Below are positions 47,827-56,569 of a stretch of DNA of 64,000 nt, in pieces. Position 1 is the first letter of the stretch. Every line of letters begins with the position of its first letter. Source of the stretch: Haloechinothrix aidingensis (GTDB lineage: Bacteria; Actinomycetota; Actinomycetes; Mycobacteriales; Pseudonocardiaceae). The position numbers and the translations under genes are program-made. The notes beneath the pieces are model-generated. The model was not told the origin of the DNA. It ran no database searches and saw nothing but the letters and a program-made list of their open reading frames with translations. The DNA is taken from positions 218,006 to 282,005 of the forward strand of contig NZ_JACCKD010000008.1 of the NCBI RefSeq assembly GCF_013450155.1, in the 5' to 3' direction.

Positions 47827-48402
47827 TCAGGAGAAGTCTGGACGTCTCATGTAGGCATCGTTTACAGCCTGCACGAGGGCCGTCCACGGCAAATCTTTAC
47901 CGGGGGCGCTGCGGGGTTCATGCAAGGGCCACACGTGTTCGCCGTAGACCAAACGCACCCCCGCGTCACGTAGCGCGGCGAGATGCTGATTCCACATCGG
48001 TTGCCGCGCGTGCGCCGCGTTGACACGAGGGAACACGACGACGGGCACCTCCTGGCCCCCGATAGCTTCACAAGCCGTCGTGAGGAGTTGGTTGTCGGCG
48101 ATCCCGAGCGCGAGCTTCGCGACAGTATTCGCGCTTGCGGGAATCACGGCGTACACATCTACCGGTGGGTGAGGGCTACTCTCGCCGGGAATGCGGGGCT
48201 GAACCCGTACGGGATATCCGGTGACCTCGGTCAACCTGTCCAACTCACCGAATTGGCCGAGCCAGTGTGCCGCAGTCGGGCTCGCCGTCACCGCCACCGC
48301 CCAGCCCGCTGCGATCGCCGGTTCCACGAATCCTTCTCGAATGCGCTCGGCGCCACCAGCCGATGACACGAGTAGGCCACACGTCGGTCGTCGCGTACTC
48401 AT
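47827..48402 (-). CDS. Flavoprotein of the HFCD/PPC-decarboxylase family
   Basis: 191 residues. The Rossmann-like flavoprotein fold is seen in CGLLVSSAGGAERIREGFVE, WAVAVTASPTAAHWL and DVYAVIPASANTVAKLALGI (the PASANT motif that binds FMN in this family), with ADNQLLTTACEAIGG after it. Members decarboxylate cysteine-containing peptides or phosphopantothenoylcysteine, but the Cys lid motif of CoaC is not seen here. The ATG overlaps the XRE gene stop, so the regulator and flavoprotein are one operon. Confidence 0.85.
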   Translation of the reverse strand: MSTRRPTCGLLVSSAGGAERIREGFVEPAIAAGWAVAVTASPTAAHWLGQFGELDRLTEVTGYPVRVQPRIPGESSPHPPVDVYAVIPASANTVAKLALGIADNQLLTTACEAIGGQEVPVVVFPRVNAAHARQPMWNQHLAALRDAGVRLVYGEHVWPLHEPRSAPGKDLPWTALVQAVNDAYMRRPDFS

Positions 48403-49616
48403 TGGACCGCCCGGCACCGCTCAGCGAGTCCCGACAACGGCGATGACGTGAAGTTCATCGTGACGGGTGCGCGACGATGCATTGCCTTGACCGTCTCCCG
48501 CACTGCAGGACTGTGTCGCACGAGCTGGGGAGCGAGCGCTTCAGCCCCAAGCAGGTGTTCGAGAGCGACGTCGTCCCTAGCGATCATGCTATGCGCGCGA
48601 GCCACATCAACCAGGTGGGTTGCGCGTCGCTCAGCAGGAAGATGGTCCACCACGATCGACGGGCCGTGCGCCACGACGTACGGCACATCGCCCAGGTCAA
48701 GCGAAGCGGAGATCTCATGCACCGCTACGTTCGTCGGGCCGAAGCCCGTCTGCCAGTAGTTCCCATCCTCGTTCAACTCATCAGCAGCGGTCGATGCGCG
48801 ACGCAGCAAGTCTGTTGCTACCGCCCGGTCCTGCCGTCGTGCAGCCGCGATAGCGGTACGAAGATGCAGCATGCCGTACAAGCTCAGCGCTGACGGGTCA
48901 CCATTCGCCATTTGCGGGGCGAGCCATTCCGCAGCACGGCTACCGAGCGCCACTGCGTCATCATATCGCCCCACCGCGAGTAACGCGTGAGTTCCCGCAC
49001 GTGCGGCAGATGCTAGTACCAAGGGGTCACCGGACGTATCAGCAGCTTGCATGGCACGTTCGGCAGCTATCCAGGCGAGATCAGACTCACCGAGTTTGCT
49101 CAGCGTAGTCGCAGCCAGGTGGTGTGTCCGAGCCGATACGGCCAAGCACTCCCTCGCATCGCTCCCACCGGCGTTCGCGACATCCTCGAGCTGTTGCGCC
49201 GCTTCGATCAACCCAGGAAGCGTGTTGATCACGCGGCCAAGCCGGCCGGCCTGGTAAGCATCCCAGGCTTGTTCGACGAAATGACTCGATGTCTGAGGGT
49301 TGACGTTGAGCGGTTCGGCGGTCGTACCGAATAGAGCATGCGATAACCGCCGAGGTGTCATGAGCGCATCGCGGACCTTGAGAACATCGTCGTTCTCGTT
49401 CTCGTCTTCCAAGAGCACCGGCTGCCCGAACAAGTCGGCGACGCTGACGCGCAGCGCCCTCGCAACCTCAGACATGACGTCGAGCCGTCGAACGTCCCGC
49501 TCGCCGCGTTCGATCTTGCTCAGCCAGTCAACCTTACGACCAACCAGGTTTGCCAGCACCTCCTGCGTGAGGCCCCGTCGACGTCGGTAGAACTTGATGC
49601 GTTCCCCAACGGTCAT
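48399..49616 (-). CDS. XRE-family regulator with TPR-like C-terminal domain
   Basis: 405 residues from the ATG at 49616 (AGGTGA upstream). The HTH is at residues about 5-60 (GERIKFYRRRRGLTQEVLAN, LVGRKVDWLSKIERGERDVR). The rest is a helical TPR-like array (AAQQLEDVANAGGSDARECL, AVSARTHHLAATTLSKLGES, DLAWIAAERAMQAADTSGDP), a design that senses peptides or small molecules in other actinobacterial regulators. Its stop overlaps the flavoprotein start. Codon use is slightly less GC-rich than the core genes, hinting at accessory origin. Confidence 0.88.
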   Translation of the reverse strand: MTVGERIKFYRRRRGLTQEVLANLVGRKVDWLSKIERGERDVRRLDVMSEVARALRVSVADLFGQPVLLEDENENDDVLKVRDALMTPRRLSHALFGTTAEPLNVNPQTSSHFVEQAWDAYQAGRLGRVINTLPGLIEAAQQLEDVANAGGSDARECLAVSARTHHLAATTLSKLGESDLAWIAAERAMQAADTSGDPLVLASAARAGTHALLAVGRYDDAVALGSRAAEWLAPQMANGDPSALSLYGMLHLRTAIAAARRQDRAVATDLLRRASTAADELNEDGNYWQTGFGPTNVAVHEISASLDLGDVPYVVAHGPSIVVDHLPAERRATHLVDVARAHSMIARDDVALEHLLGAEALAPQLVRHSPAVRETVKAMHRRAPVTMNFTSSPLSGLAERCRAVQ

Positions 49617-49717
49617 CTGGTCACCTGCTCCGCGCACATAAAAGATCGTACCGAGCCCATGCGACACGAGAACATCCATCGACCAGCACGCTCGCCGAGT
49701 TATCGATTCGCTGGAGG

Positions 49718-49906
49718 TCAGACACGTAGCCACGCTAGATTCGGTCGCGTCGAGGTGGCGAGTAACCCCACCATGGCTACGACTGACGACGCGGGCTCAT
49801 GGCACGCACCGACCAATTCCACGACCTGCAGGCTCGGAGAGCGACAGTCGGCACACTCGGTGGGGTCGGGAACGGTGACCGCACACCAGATCCCGTTACA
49901 GCGGGT
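49718..49906 (-). other. Open stretch without start codon, Cys-rich, possible gene remnant
   Basis: Directly after the NUDIX stop, the minus strand stays open for about 62 codons with good GC3. It reads GIWCAVTVPDPTECADCRSP and QVVELVGACHEPASS before a stop at about 49718. The CxxC and CH pattern looks protein-like, but no ATG/GTG/TTG lies in the first part, so it may be the 3' remnant of a truncated gene or chance. The promoter of the XRE gene must also lie here. Confidence 0.3.
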
Positions 49907-50467
49907 CTAGTAGCCGTGCAAGCGCGCTGTGTGCATCAGCCCGAGCTGTGCACCCGCGCCGATGACCTCTCCTTTGGCGATACGGTCCGGGACCGAAGAC
50001 AACGGCACCCACTCCACCTTCGCGGTTTCGTTGATGTCAGGCCCGTTGCCCGTCGCTTCCAGTTTCTCGGCAAGGTAGACGCGGTTCTCCATATCGATGC
50101 TTCCCGCGAGCGGCTGGAACCGCGCCAGCAGCCGCAGCGAACCAGCACACCACCCGGCCTCTTCCTTCAGCTCACGCGCAGCGGCCTGCTCCGAGTCCTC
50201 GCCAGGCTCGATATAGCCCCCAGGCAGCTCCCACGTCCACCGATCCATGATGAACCGGTGACGCCAGATCATCAGCACCTCATCCCGTTCGTTCAGCGCG
50301 ACCACCATCGCCACCGGAGGCGACCGGAACACGTACTGCTCGAACTCAACCCCATCCGGCAGCTCGACTGACGCGATGCTGACGACCATCTTGCGACTAT
50401 CGTCCACGATCCGCTCGCCATGAATCGTCCACCGCGTCAGCCCCGTGTTGTTTTCCTCGCCGCTCAC
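49907..50467 (-). CDS. NUDIX hydrolase, ADP-ribose pyrophosphatase-like
   Basis: 186 residues from the GTG at 50467. The Nudix box GGYIEPGEDSEQAAARELKE plus EAGW is canonical (G-x5-E-x7-REUxEExGU). The preceding VAMVVALNERDEVLMIWRHR and RWTWELPGG match ADP-ribose/GDP-mannose pyrophosphatases, and a Pro lies after the box (QPLAGSIDMENRVYLAEKL). A metal-dependent cytoplasmic hydrolase of a nucleoside diphosphate derivative; the exact substrate is not known. Upstream of the XRE gene in the same direction but with 290 bases between. Confidence 0.9.
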   Translation of the reverse strand: MSGEENNTGLTRWTIHGERIVDDSRKMVVSIASVELPDGVEFEQYVFRSPPVAMVVALNERDEVLMIWRHRFIMDRWTWELPGGYIEPGEDSEQAAARELKEEAGWCAGSLRLLARFQPLAGSIDMENRVYLAEKLEATGNGPDINETAKVEWVPLSSVPDRIAKGEVIGAGAQLGLMHTARLHGY

Positions 50468-50655
50468 GCGCCTACCGTACGCGGCTACACGGGTGGGCTG
50501 GCGTGCGGCAGAACGATTCAAGTTGTGTGGTCAGGCAGTACTCAAACCTCAACTTCTCGGGCGTTGTCGACAGGGCGCCCGTGTGCGGATGAACGTCGGC
50601 AGTGCCGGTCAACATGTTTGACGATAAATCGACCCCTATGCCTCGGACATGGCGC

Positions 50656-50715
50656 AACGCTGGCTTCGAACGCGCGGGAAGCTGGGTAACCGATCGAGCC
50701 GGTGAACCAACGAGG
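50656..50715 (+). repeat. Direct repeat copy 1, orphan NUDIX leader
   Basis: A 60-base sequence (starts AACGCTGGCTTCGAACGCG) that matches 51450-51510 at about 50 of 61 aligned positions with one gap. Copy 2 is the leader and ribosome binding site of the NUDIX gene at 51519. Copy 1 has no start codon after it and lies beyond the 3' end of the minus-strand NUDIX gene at 50728. Confidence 0.75.
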
Positions 50716-50727
50716 CGCGTTGACCGG

Positions 50728-51192
50728 TCAGGGATAGCGCGCGGTGGTGGACTCGCCGTGCTCGAGATACTCCGGCGTCGATGTGCGCAGCGCGGAGCGG
50801 ATCCGGCGCGCGAGGCGGTCGAGTGTGTAGCTGTCCAGTTCGTCCACCGGCACGTAGCGGGCTTCGGCGATCTCACCATCGGTGAAGGTGAAGTGCGTGT
50901 CGGGGTCGAGCCGGGGACCGTCGAACAGGAAGAGCATCTTGTCGCCCTCCGATTCCGAAGGCGCCCAGTCCACCGCCAGCAGGCCACCGACAGCGATATC
51001 CAGACCGAGTTCCTCGCGTACCTCGCGAGCGGCGGCTGCCTGCGGGGACTCACCGGGCTCGACATAGCCACCAGGGATGTCCCAGAAGTCCTTGTAGGTC
51101 ATCCGCAGCATCAGCACCCGGCCGGTGTCGTCGGTGAACAGCACACCGGCCGCTACGCGCGGCGTCGCCGCGTTCAGCCGCTCGTCCGGCAT
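50728..51192 (-). CDS. NUDIX hydrolase
   Basis: A 154-residue NUDIX protein. The box GGYVEPGESPQAAAAREVRE plus ELGL is complete. The N-terminal strand reads VAAGVLFTDDTGRVLMLRMT, and FWDIPGG precedes the box. Short single-domain members clean up modified nucleotides or dinucleotide cofactors, and the substrate cannot be read from sequence. It stands alone between two direct-repeat copies, of which copy 1 is just after its stop. Confidence 0.9.
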   Translation of the reverse strand: MPDERLNAATPRVAAGVLFTDDTGRVLMLRMTYKDFWDIPGGYVEPGESPQAAAAREVREELGLDIAVGGLLAVDWAPSESEGDKMLFLFDGPRLDPDTHFTFTDGEIAEARYVPVDELDSYTLDRLARRIRSALRTSTPEYLEHGESTTARYP

Positions 51193-51449
51193 GGCCCCAG
51201 CCTACGTCAGCTCATGCCACGATCAGCCGACTCGCCAACCCGGCCAGGTCATCGCCCAACGCGCCGGTGGCACGGCGCATCGCCGATCATTCCCACCCCG
51301 TTGTGCCGTATTGCTGCGGCTGCGGCGCTTTTGCGGCACGTTGCCTACGTGAAGCCTGGTGTCATCGATCTGCCCGGCCGGGCCACATGGTTCGCAGCCA
51401 CCTATGAGTAAGGCCCGACCGGTCGACCCCTGTGCGCGGGGCACCGAGT
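51193..51449. other. Intergenic DNA between divergent NUDIX genes
   Basis: Together with repeat copy 2 this makes a 326-base divergent gap. A plus-strand open stretch ends in RHVAYVKPGVIDLPGRATWF before a stop at about 51412, but there is no ribosome binding site or family match, so I leave it uncalled. Confidence 0.4.
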
Positions 51450-51510
51450 AACGCTAGCGTCGAACGCGCGGGGAGCTGGGTACCCGCGTCACGCCGGTTG
51501 ACCAACGAGG
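51450..51510 (+). repeat. Direct repeat copy 2, leader of the NUDIX gene
   Basis: A 61-base sequence (starts AACGCTAGCGTCGAACGCG, ends ACCAACGAGG). It ends in the GAGGGG ribosome binding site of the following gene. TAACGCTAGCGT at its left edge could hold a -10 element (TAGCGT). Its partner is at 50656-50715. Confidence 0.75.
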
Positions 51511-51518
51511 GGCGGCTC

Positions 51519-51992
51519 ATGGCACGCATCGACTACTTCCACGACCCGCATGCTCCGGAGGCCAACAGCGTTGTCCCGTCGGTCACCGTCGCAGTGCGTG
51601 ACGAGCAGGGTCGCATCCTGCTCGTCCACAAGGTCGACAACGATCTCTGGGCGCTACCGGGCGGTGGGCACGACGTGGGCGAGTCCATCACCGCCACTGC
51701 CGTACGCGAGGTCCGCGAGGAAACCGGCGTCGACGTGGAGATCACCGGACTCGTCGGGCTCTATACCGATCCCAACCACGTCATGGCTTACGACGACGGC
51801 GAGGTGCGCCAGCAGTTCTCCATCTGCTTCTCTGCCCGGCCCACCAGCGCGACAGCGCAGGCGGACGGTACCGAGACGAAAGAGGTCAGGTGGGTCGGGA
51901 CCGACCGGCTCGACGACCTCACCATTCACCCGTCCATGCGGATGCGCATCGACCACTTCCTCGAAGAACGCGCACACCCGTTCCTCGGCTGA
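51519..51992 (+). CDS. NUDIX hydrolase
   Basis: 157 residues from the ATG at 51519. VPSVTVAVRDEQGRILLVHK leads to LWALPGGGHDVGES, and the box continues TATAVREVREETGVDVEITG, so all metal-binding Glu are in place. LVGLYTDPNHVMAYDDGEVR and the closing TIHPSMRMRIDHFLEER are common in actinobacterial MutT-like proteins. It is the third NUDIX gene within 2.1 kb. Its leader is duplicated at 50656. Substrate unknown. Confidence 0.9.
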   Translation: MARIDYFHDPHAPEANSVVPSVTVAVRDEQGRILLVHKVDNDLWALPGGGHDVGESITATAVREVREETGVDVEITGLVGLYTDPNHVMAYDDGEVRQQFSICFSARPTSATAQADGTETKEVRWVGTDRLDDLTIHPSMRMRIDHFLEERAHPFLG

Positions 51993-52082
51993 CCACTGGA
52001 CGGCCTGCCGCCACCGCACCCGCCGGACAGCCGTGGTGGCGCCAACCACCCCGGTACGAACGGAAGCGCGCCCCCGGTCCAC

Positions 52083-53477
52083 TCACGGCGCGGGATCGTG
52101 CCAGCGACCGTGTGGTTCGATCAGTGCGTCGGCAGCGGCTGGACCCCACGTACCGCGCTCGTACCGGTGGGGCGGTTCCTGCGCCCCGGTCAGCAGCGGC
52201 TCAACGATGCGCCACGCCTCCTCCACGGTGTCCGACCGTGCGAACAGGCGTTGGTCGCCGTTCACCGCGTCGCTCAACAATCGCGCGTAGGCGTCGAGGC
52301 GCGGACCTTCGCGGTCCTCGTCGTAGGCGTAGTCCAGCTCGACAGGACGGCTGACCAGCTCGTTTCCCGGGGCCTTCATGTGCATCGCCATCGACACCCG
52401 TTCCCCCGGTTTGGTGCGAAACGCCAGGTGATTGGGGTGCGGCGGCGGTTCATCGTGGCGCGTGAAGAACAACTGCGGGGGTCGCCGGAACTCGACGAGG
52501 ATCTCGGTCGCGGTGGTCGCCAACCCCTTGCCTGCCCGGATGTAGAACGGCACGCCCGACCAGCGCCACGAGTCGATCTCCAGCCGCAGGGCCACGAACG
52601 TCTCGGTGTGTGACTCCGGGTGGACTCCCGACTCGTCGCGATAGCCGTCGAACTGCCCCCGCACCGCATCGCCGGGATCGACCGGCCGCACGGCCCGGAG
52701 CACCTTGGCCTTCTCGTCGCGCAGTGCGGTCGCGTCGGTAGCCACCGGCGGTTCCATCGCCGTGAGCGCCACGAGCTGCATCAGGTGGTTCTGCGCCACG
52801 TCACGAACGGCACCGACCCCGTCGTAGAACGCGCCCCTGCCCGCGACGCCGAAGTCCTCGGCCATGGTGATCTGCACGTTGTCGATGTAGTTGCGGTTCC
52901 ACGCCGGTTCGAGGATGGTGTTGGCGAACCGCAGGACCAGCAGGTCGAGCACCTCCTCCTTGCCGAGGAAATGGTCGATCCGGAACACGGCGTCTTCCGG
53001 GAAACGCCCGAGAACGCACCTGTTGAGTTCCCGCGCGGACTCGAGGTCCCTGCCGAACGGCTTCTCGAGTACCACCCGGGCGTCGTCGTTGAGGCCGGCT
53101 TCGGCGAGCCGCTCGACGACGGTCTCGAACAGCGCCGGGGGTATCGCCAGGTAGAGCAGCGGGCACCGCGAGCCGTGCAATGTCGCGCGCAGGCGCTCGT
53201 AGGTCTCCGCCTCAGTGTAGTCACCCCGCACGTAGCTCAACGAGGCCGCCAGTGTTCGCCACGCCGATTCGTCCTCCGGCCCGTTACCGTCAGCGGAGAC
53301 GGCGTCCCGCACGTGGCGCCGGAAATCGTCGTCCGACCAGTCAGAGAGCGCCACGCCGATCACGCGAGGCGGGAGCCGGCCGGCTCGTGCCATGTCGTGC
53401 AGCGCGGGAAGCAGCTTCTTCCGCGCCAGGTCGCCGGTAGCGCCGAACAGCACGACGGCGTCACACTGCTGCTCCAT
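52083..53477 (-). CDS. zwf: Glucose-6-phosphate 1-dehydrogenase
   Basis: About 464 residues from ATG 53477 (GTG three bases earlier also possible). The NADP loop is [20 protein letters not shown]. The catalytic and substrate motif [20 protein letters not shown] has the essential His and Lys. [35 protein letters not shown] and [11 protein letters not shown] are conserved. It makes 6-phosphogluconolactone and NADPH. tal lies 82 bases upstream on the same strand. The usual actinobacterial partners opcA, pgl and tkt are not next to it, so this may be a second, accessory copy. Confidence 0.95.
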   Translation of the reverse strand: MEQQCDAVVLFGATGDLARKKLLPALHDMARAGRLPPRVIGVALSDWSDDDFRRHVRDAVSADGNGPEDESAWRTLAASLSYVRGDYTEAETYERLRATLHGSRCPLLYLAIPPALFETVVERLAEAGLNDDARVVLEKPFGRDLESARELNRCVLGRFPEDAVFRIDHFLGKEEVLDLLVLRFANTILEPAWNRNYIDNVQITMAEDFGVAGRGAFYDGVGAVRDVAQNHLMQLVALTAMEPPVATDATALRDEKAKVLRAVRPVDPGDAVRGQFDGYRDESGVHPESHTETFVALRLEIDSWRWSGVPFYIRAGKGLATTATEILVEFRRPPQLFFTRHDEPPPHPNHLAFRTKPGERVSMAMHMKAPGNELVSRPVELDYAYDEDREGPRLDAYARLLSDAVNGDQRLFARSDTVEEAWRIVEPLLTGAQEPPHRYERGTWGPAAADALIEPHGRWHDPAP

Positions 53478-53559
53478 CACACCGAACGTACTCCGTGACC
53501 ACCGGATTGCCGTCGCACTCCCATACGTCGCGTGTCGGGCGCGACGAGTCGCATGCCGA

Positions 53560-54654
53560 TCACCGCTCAGCCAGCTTGTCGATCTTGATACTGAGGTTCT
53601 CGATCATCTGCTTGAACGAGTCGGCGAACGCGCGGTCTCCGTCGGCGAGCAACCGGGTGCCCAGCTCCTCGAGATCGACCCCCGCCTGCCGCGCCTCGGC
53701 CACGACCGCGCGGGCGTCCTCGGCGTGCTCGCGCCGGCCGGACATGGCCTCAGGCACCTCGCCCGAGGCCGCGAACGCGTTCAGGGCCCGGTCGTTCATG
53801 GTGTCCACCGTCTTCGGGGCGGCCAGGGCCGAGACATAGTGCGTTTCGAGCAGCCGCGGATCCTTGGTCGAGGTCGATGCCCACAGCAGGCGCTGGGGCG
53901 CCGCCCCGGCCTCGGCCAGGTTCCGCCACCGGCCGGTCTCGAGCCACTCCCGATACGCGACGTACACCAGCTTGGCGTTGGCCACGGCCAGCCGGTTCTG
54001 CAGCTCGTCGGGAAGTTCCTCGTTGGCCTTGGCGTCGATGCGGGAAATGAAGAAAGACGCCACGGAGTGCACGTCCGGGGCGGCACCCTCGGCCACGCGG
54101 CGTTCGAGCCCGCGTGCGTGGGCCTCGGCCACCGATCGCCAGGCGTCGGGGGAGAACACCAGCGTCACGTTCACGTTCACGCCGCGGTAGATCAGCTCCT
54201 CGATCGCCGCCATACCCTCCGTGGTGGCGGGCACCTTGATCATGACATTGGCCCGGTCGACCCGCCGGAACAACTGGTCGGCGAACTCGATCGACTCTCC
54301 CGTGCTGTGCGACAGCCGCGGCGGCAACTCGAGGCAGACGAACCCGTCCCGACCGCCCGTCGCGTCGTGGACCGACCGCAGGATGTCCGCCGCGGCCACG
54401 ATGTCGGCGACCGCGACCTCCCAGAACACCGACTCGGGGTCGGTCACGCCACGCTGGATCGCCGCGCGCAGCGCGTCGTCGTAGTCGTCGCCCTCCGAGA
54501 GCGCCCGCTCGTAAATCGTCGGGTTCGACGTCACGCCGCTGACCGCGTACTCGTCGACGAGCTTGTCCAACGTCCCGTCCTCGATCAGCGCGCGGTGGAT
54601 ATTGTCGTACCACACGCTCTGGTCGAGCTCCCGCAGCTCGTGTAGCGCGTTCAT
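53560..54654 (-). CDS. tal: Transaldolase
   Basis: A 364-residue transaldolase of the long actinobacterial type. Signatures: [20 protein letters not shown] near the N terminus, [20 protein letters not shown] carrying the Schiff-base Lys, [20 protein letters not shown] and [20 protein letters not shown]. It moves dihydroxyacetone units in the pentose phosphate pathway. It is transcribed just before zwf, probably as one operon. Confidence 0.96.
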   Translation of the reverse strand: MNALHELRELDQSVWYDNIHRALIEDGTLDKLVDEYAVSGVTSNPTIYERALSEGDDYDDALRAAIQRGVTDPESVFWEVAVADIVAAADILRSVHDATGGRDGFVCLELPPRLSHSTGESIEFADQLFRRVDRANVMIKVPATTEGMAAIEELIYRGVNVNVTLVFSPDAWRSVAEAHARGLERRVAEGAAPDVHSVASFFISRIDAKANEELPDELQNRLAVANAKLVYVAYREWLETGRWRNLAEAGAAPQRLLWASTSTKDPRLLETHYVSALAAPKTVDTMNDRALNAFAASGEVPEAMSGRREHAEDARAVVAEARQAGVDLEELGTRLLADGDRAFADSFKQMIENLSIKIDKLAER

Positions 54655-54838
54655 GCCAGCAGTCCTCCTGCCACGCGGGTACTTCTCGTATCGAACGCCA
54701 GGTCAATGCGCGATGTCACGCCGGGAAGCAGCCGCCGTTTCACTCGCCAACCATCCACATCTGATAGTCCGGGAACCGGGGTCGAGCGTGTGTCCACGAC
54801 GGACGCACGACTACCGCCCGCGAGGACTTCCTCCCGGA

Positions 54839-55132
54839 TCACGCTGCCGGCGTCTGACGTCGCGTCGCGATCAAGCGGTTCCGTTCGCCCTCGTCGAGAC
54901 CGCCCCACACGCCGTACTGTTCTTCCGCGCGGAGCGCGTAACGCCTGCAGTCGAGGAGCACGGGACAGCTGCGGCACACGGCTTTGGCGCGCTCGATGCG
55001 CCGCCTACGCACCCTGCCCCGCTCGTGCTCGGGCGAGAAGAAGGCCTCGCTCGCCATGTCGCGGCACGCGCCGAAGCGCTGCCAGTCCCAGCTCTCCGCC
55101 ACAGGCGTGGGCAACCGCGAGGTCTCAGCCAA
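54839..55132 (-). CDS. WhiB-family iron-sulfur regulator
   Basis: A 97-residue Wbl protein. The four cluster ligands are Cys23, Cys53, Cys56 and Cys62 (ACRDMASEAFF, VCRSCPVLLDC), followed by the GVWGG turn (74-78) and a basic C terminus (RNRLIATRRQ). Wbl proteins bind sigma-A and steer promoter choice in response to redox or NO. The start appears to be TTG with GGAGG 10 bases upstream; no ATG or GTG precedes Cys23 in frame. There is no AT-hook, so it is not WhiB7. A nine-codon upstream ORF overlaps its ribosome binding site. Confidence 0.9.
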   Translation of the reverse strand: MAETSRLPTPVAESWDWQRFGACRDMASEAFFSPEHERGRVRRRRIERAKAVCRSCPVLLDCRRYALRAEEQYGVWGGLDEGERNRLIATRRQTPAA

Positions 55133-55136
55133 CCCT

Positions 55137-55163
55137 TCAGCACCTCCTCAGTCCGTGGAGCAT
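55137..55163 (-). promoter_or_regulatory. Short upstream ORF in the whiB leader
   Basis: ATG at 55163, preceded by GGAGGGAG, encodes MLHGLRRC and stops at 55137. Its last codons contain the GGAGG used by the whiB start. The layout allows translational coupling or attenuation, which is known for whiB7 leaders although this is not whiB7. Confidence 0.4.
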
Positions 55164-55291
55164 CTCCCTCCGAGTACCCACGAAGCCGCTGCCTAATCAC
55201 GCCGCTCCGATGCACGGCTACGGACGACAACGGGTCGTCGATGCGGAACAACCGACATCACGGGACAGCGGAGGGTTCCCGATCGAACCGG

Positions 55292-55618
55292 GTGACGTGG
55301 GCGAAGCACGCGCGAGGCGAGAGCCGTGATGCTGTCACCGACGCGGAACTCCTGGTCGACCGCATGTGCACGATACTGGCCCGCAGGGCGGTACCGGGTT
55401 CGGTGATCACCTGCCGGTTCACGGTGCGTTCTCGCCGGCTGGTGCTGGCGGCTTCCACGCATACCGACGACGAGCGACCACCCAGCACGGCGTCATTCGA
55501 GCGGCGAGCCGTGGAGAACCTCGCGGATACCGCCGCCCGGGTCGACGCGGACAGCACCGACCGTTCCGGGGCACACGTGGTGCACGTCGAGCTCGTCAAG
55601 CAGTGGCCGCTCGGGTGA
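55292..55618 (+). CDS. Conserved-looking small protein, function unknown
   Basis: About 108 residues if it starts at the GTG at 55292; the start is not certain, since the nearest purine-rich site is about 16 bases away. The convincing part is residues 15-108 (TDAELLVDRMCTILARRAVP, RFTVRSRRLVLAASTHTDDE, FERRAVENLADTAARVDADS, VVHVELVKQWPLG). The beta-alpha pattern and good GC3 support coding. I do not recognise the family and see no signal or membrane segment. A strong bidirectional terminator follows. Confidence 0.55.
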   Translation: MTWAKHARGESRDAVTDAELLVDRMCTILARRAVPGSVITCRFTVRSRRLVLAASTHTDDERPPSTASFERRAVENLADTAARVDADSTDRSGAHVVHVELVKQWPLG

Positions 55619-55637
55619 TGGCCGGTCACATACGAGT

Positions 55638-55670
55638 GGGCGGGCCACCGGAGGCTCCGGTGGCCCGCCC
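55638..55670. terminator. Bidirectional terminator
   Basis: A perfect 15-bp stem, GGGCGGGCCACCGGA (55638-55652) with its complement (55656-55670) and a GGC loop, between the convergent small gene and secreted-protein gene. Confidence 0.88.
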
Positions 55671-55716
55671 CGCTGCGGCAGCGGCTGCCGCGTGGTCCGA
55701 TGACCGGCCGGGCGAG

Positions 55717-56097
55717 TTACTCGAAGTCGCCCGCACCGACGCTGCCGGGCTCACCGGTCACGTCGATCGTCACCGTCGACCCGGCCGGGATGGAACCGGC
55801 ACTTTCGTCGGTGCACAGCTCGCCCTCGGCGCAGGACGTCTCGAAGACGACGTCGCCCGCCGTGTCCACAGCCTTGATCGTGAACGGCCCGTTGCCGGCG
55901 TAGGACTGGTCGAGCAGCGGTGTGTAGGTGCACTCCGACGCGGAGCCGTAGTTCTCCAATCCGCAGTAGTGGCCGAAGAAGCTCACGCCAGCACCCTCGG
56001 CTTCCTGGGCCTGGGCGGACGACACGAACATCAGTCCGCCGAGGGTCATCGCAGCAGCCGCTCCCAGGGCGCCGATACGTGCGGTTCGCTTCGCCAT
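55717..56097 (-). CDS. Small secreted protein
   Basis: 126 residues with a clear Sec signal peptide (IGALGAAAAMTLGGLMFVSS then AQAQEA). The mature part of about 95 residues has four Cys (HYCGLENYG, SECTYTP, TSCAEGELC), presumably two disulfides, and a beta-rich pattern (GNGPFTIKAVDTAGDVVFET, GSTVTIDVTGEPGSVGAGDF). It looks like a small extracellular beta-sandwich. I do not recognise the family and its role is unknown. Ends against a strong terminator. Confidence 0.8.
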   Translation of the reverse strand: MAKRTARIGALGAAAAMTLGGLMFVSSAQAQEAEGAGVSFFGHYCGLENYGSASECTYTPLLDQSYAGNGPFTIKAVDTAGDVVFETSCAEGELCTDESAGSIPAGSTVTIDVTGEPGSVGAGDFE

Positions 56098-56531
56098 GTG
56101 TAGTACCTCCGTGCAGTTGCGTACTGGACCGAACTATGTGTGACTACCGGTAGCGGGTACGTAACGTAACAGTGAAGTTCCGGATGAGTCACGGATCACA
56201 CAACAATGCGACACCAATTCCTTCGAATGTGACGGAATGACAAAACTCTTGTTACGAACCGAAGAGAATCAGGAATATGTCCGCCAAAAATCTATGAAAG
56301 GAATTTGTGAATGTTCTTCGTGTCGACTTCGCGGTGAGTACGGCATCCGTGTCACCCGGCGAGGCCCGGGCATCTGATTCCCGGAAACATCCACGAGCAC
56401 GAACCCACGCACGACCGTCCGACCCCCTGGACAAGCCCGCACGCGAAACGACATCCAGCGACAGCTGTCAACGACGTACCGGCACATCGCCGCGGGAACG
56501 GCTTTGTCACTCAGTTCGCCCCGCCAGCACT
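56098..56531. other. Intergenic region left of the att site
   Basis: 434 bases that include the promoter of the secreted-protein gene. A markedly AT-rich part (about 56200-56320, for example GACAAAACTCTTGTTACG) is unusual for this genome. No convincing gene. Confidence 0.5.
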
Positions 56532-56566
56532 CGGGCCCCATCCACGGCGTGCGCGGATGGGGCCCG
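56532..56566 (-). terminator. Terminator after the tRNA-Thr locus
   Basis: CGGGCCCCATCC (56532-56543) pairs exactly with GGATGGGGCCCG (56555-56566). It lies 3 bases beyond the CCA end of the tRNA remnant, so it was the terminator of the intact tRNA gene before integration. Confidence 0.75.
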
Positions 56567-56569
56567 ACG

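Noticed and set aside
54839..55132. Assignment of the WhiB protein as WhiB7
   Set aside because: No C-terminal AT-hook and no Trp/Gly-rich WhiB7 tail, although a short upstream ORF is present.
55717..56097. Neocarzinostatin-like apoprotein
   Set aside because: Size and secretion fit, but the Cys spacing and sequence motifs do not.
56098..56531. Small minus-strand frames in the AT-rich gap before the att site
   Set aside because: No ribosome binding site, no codon bias and no recognisable product.
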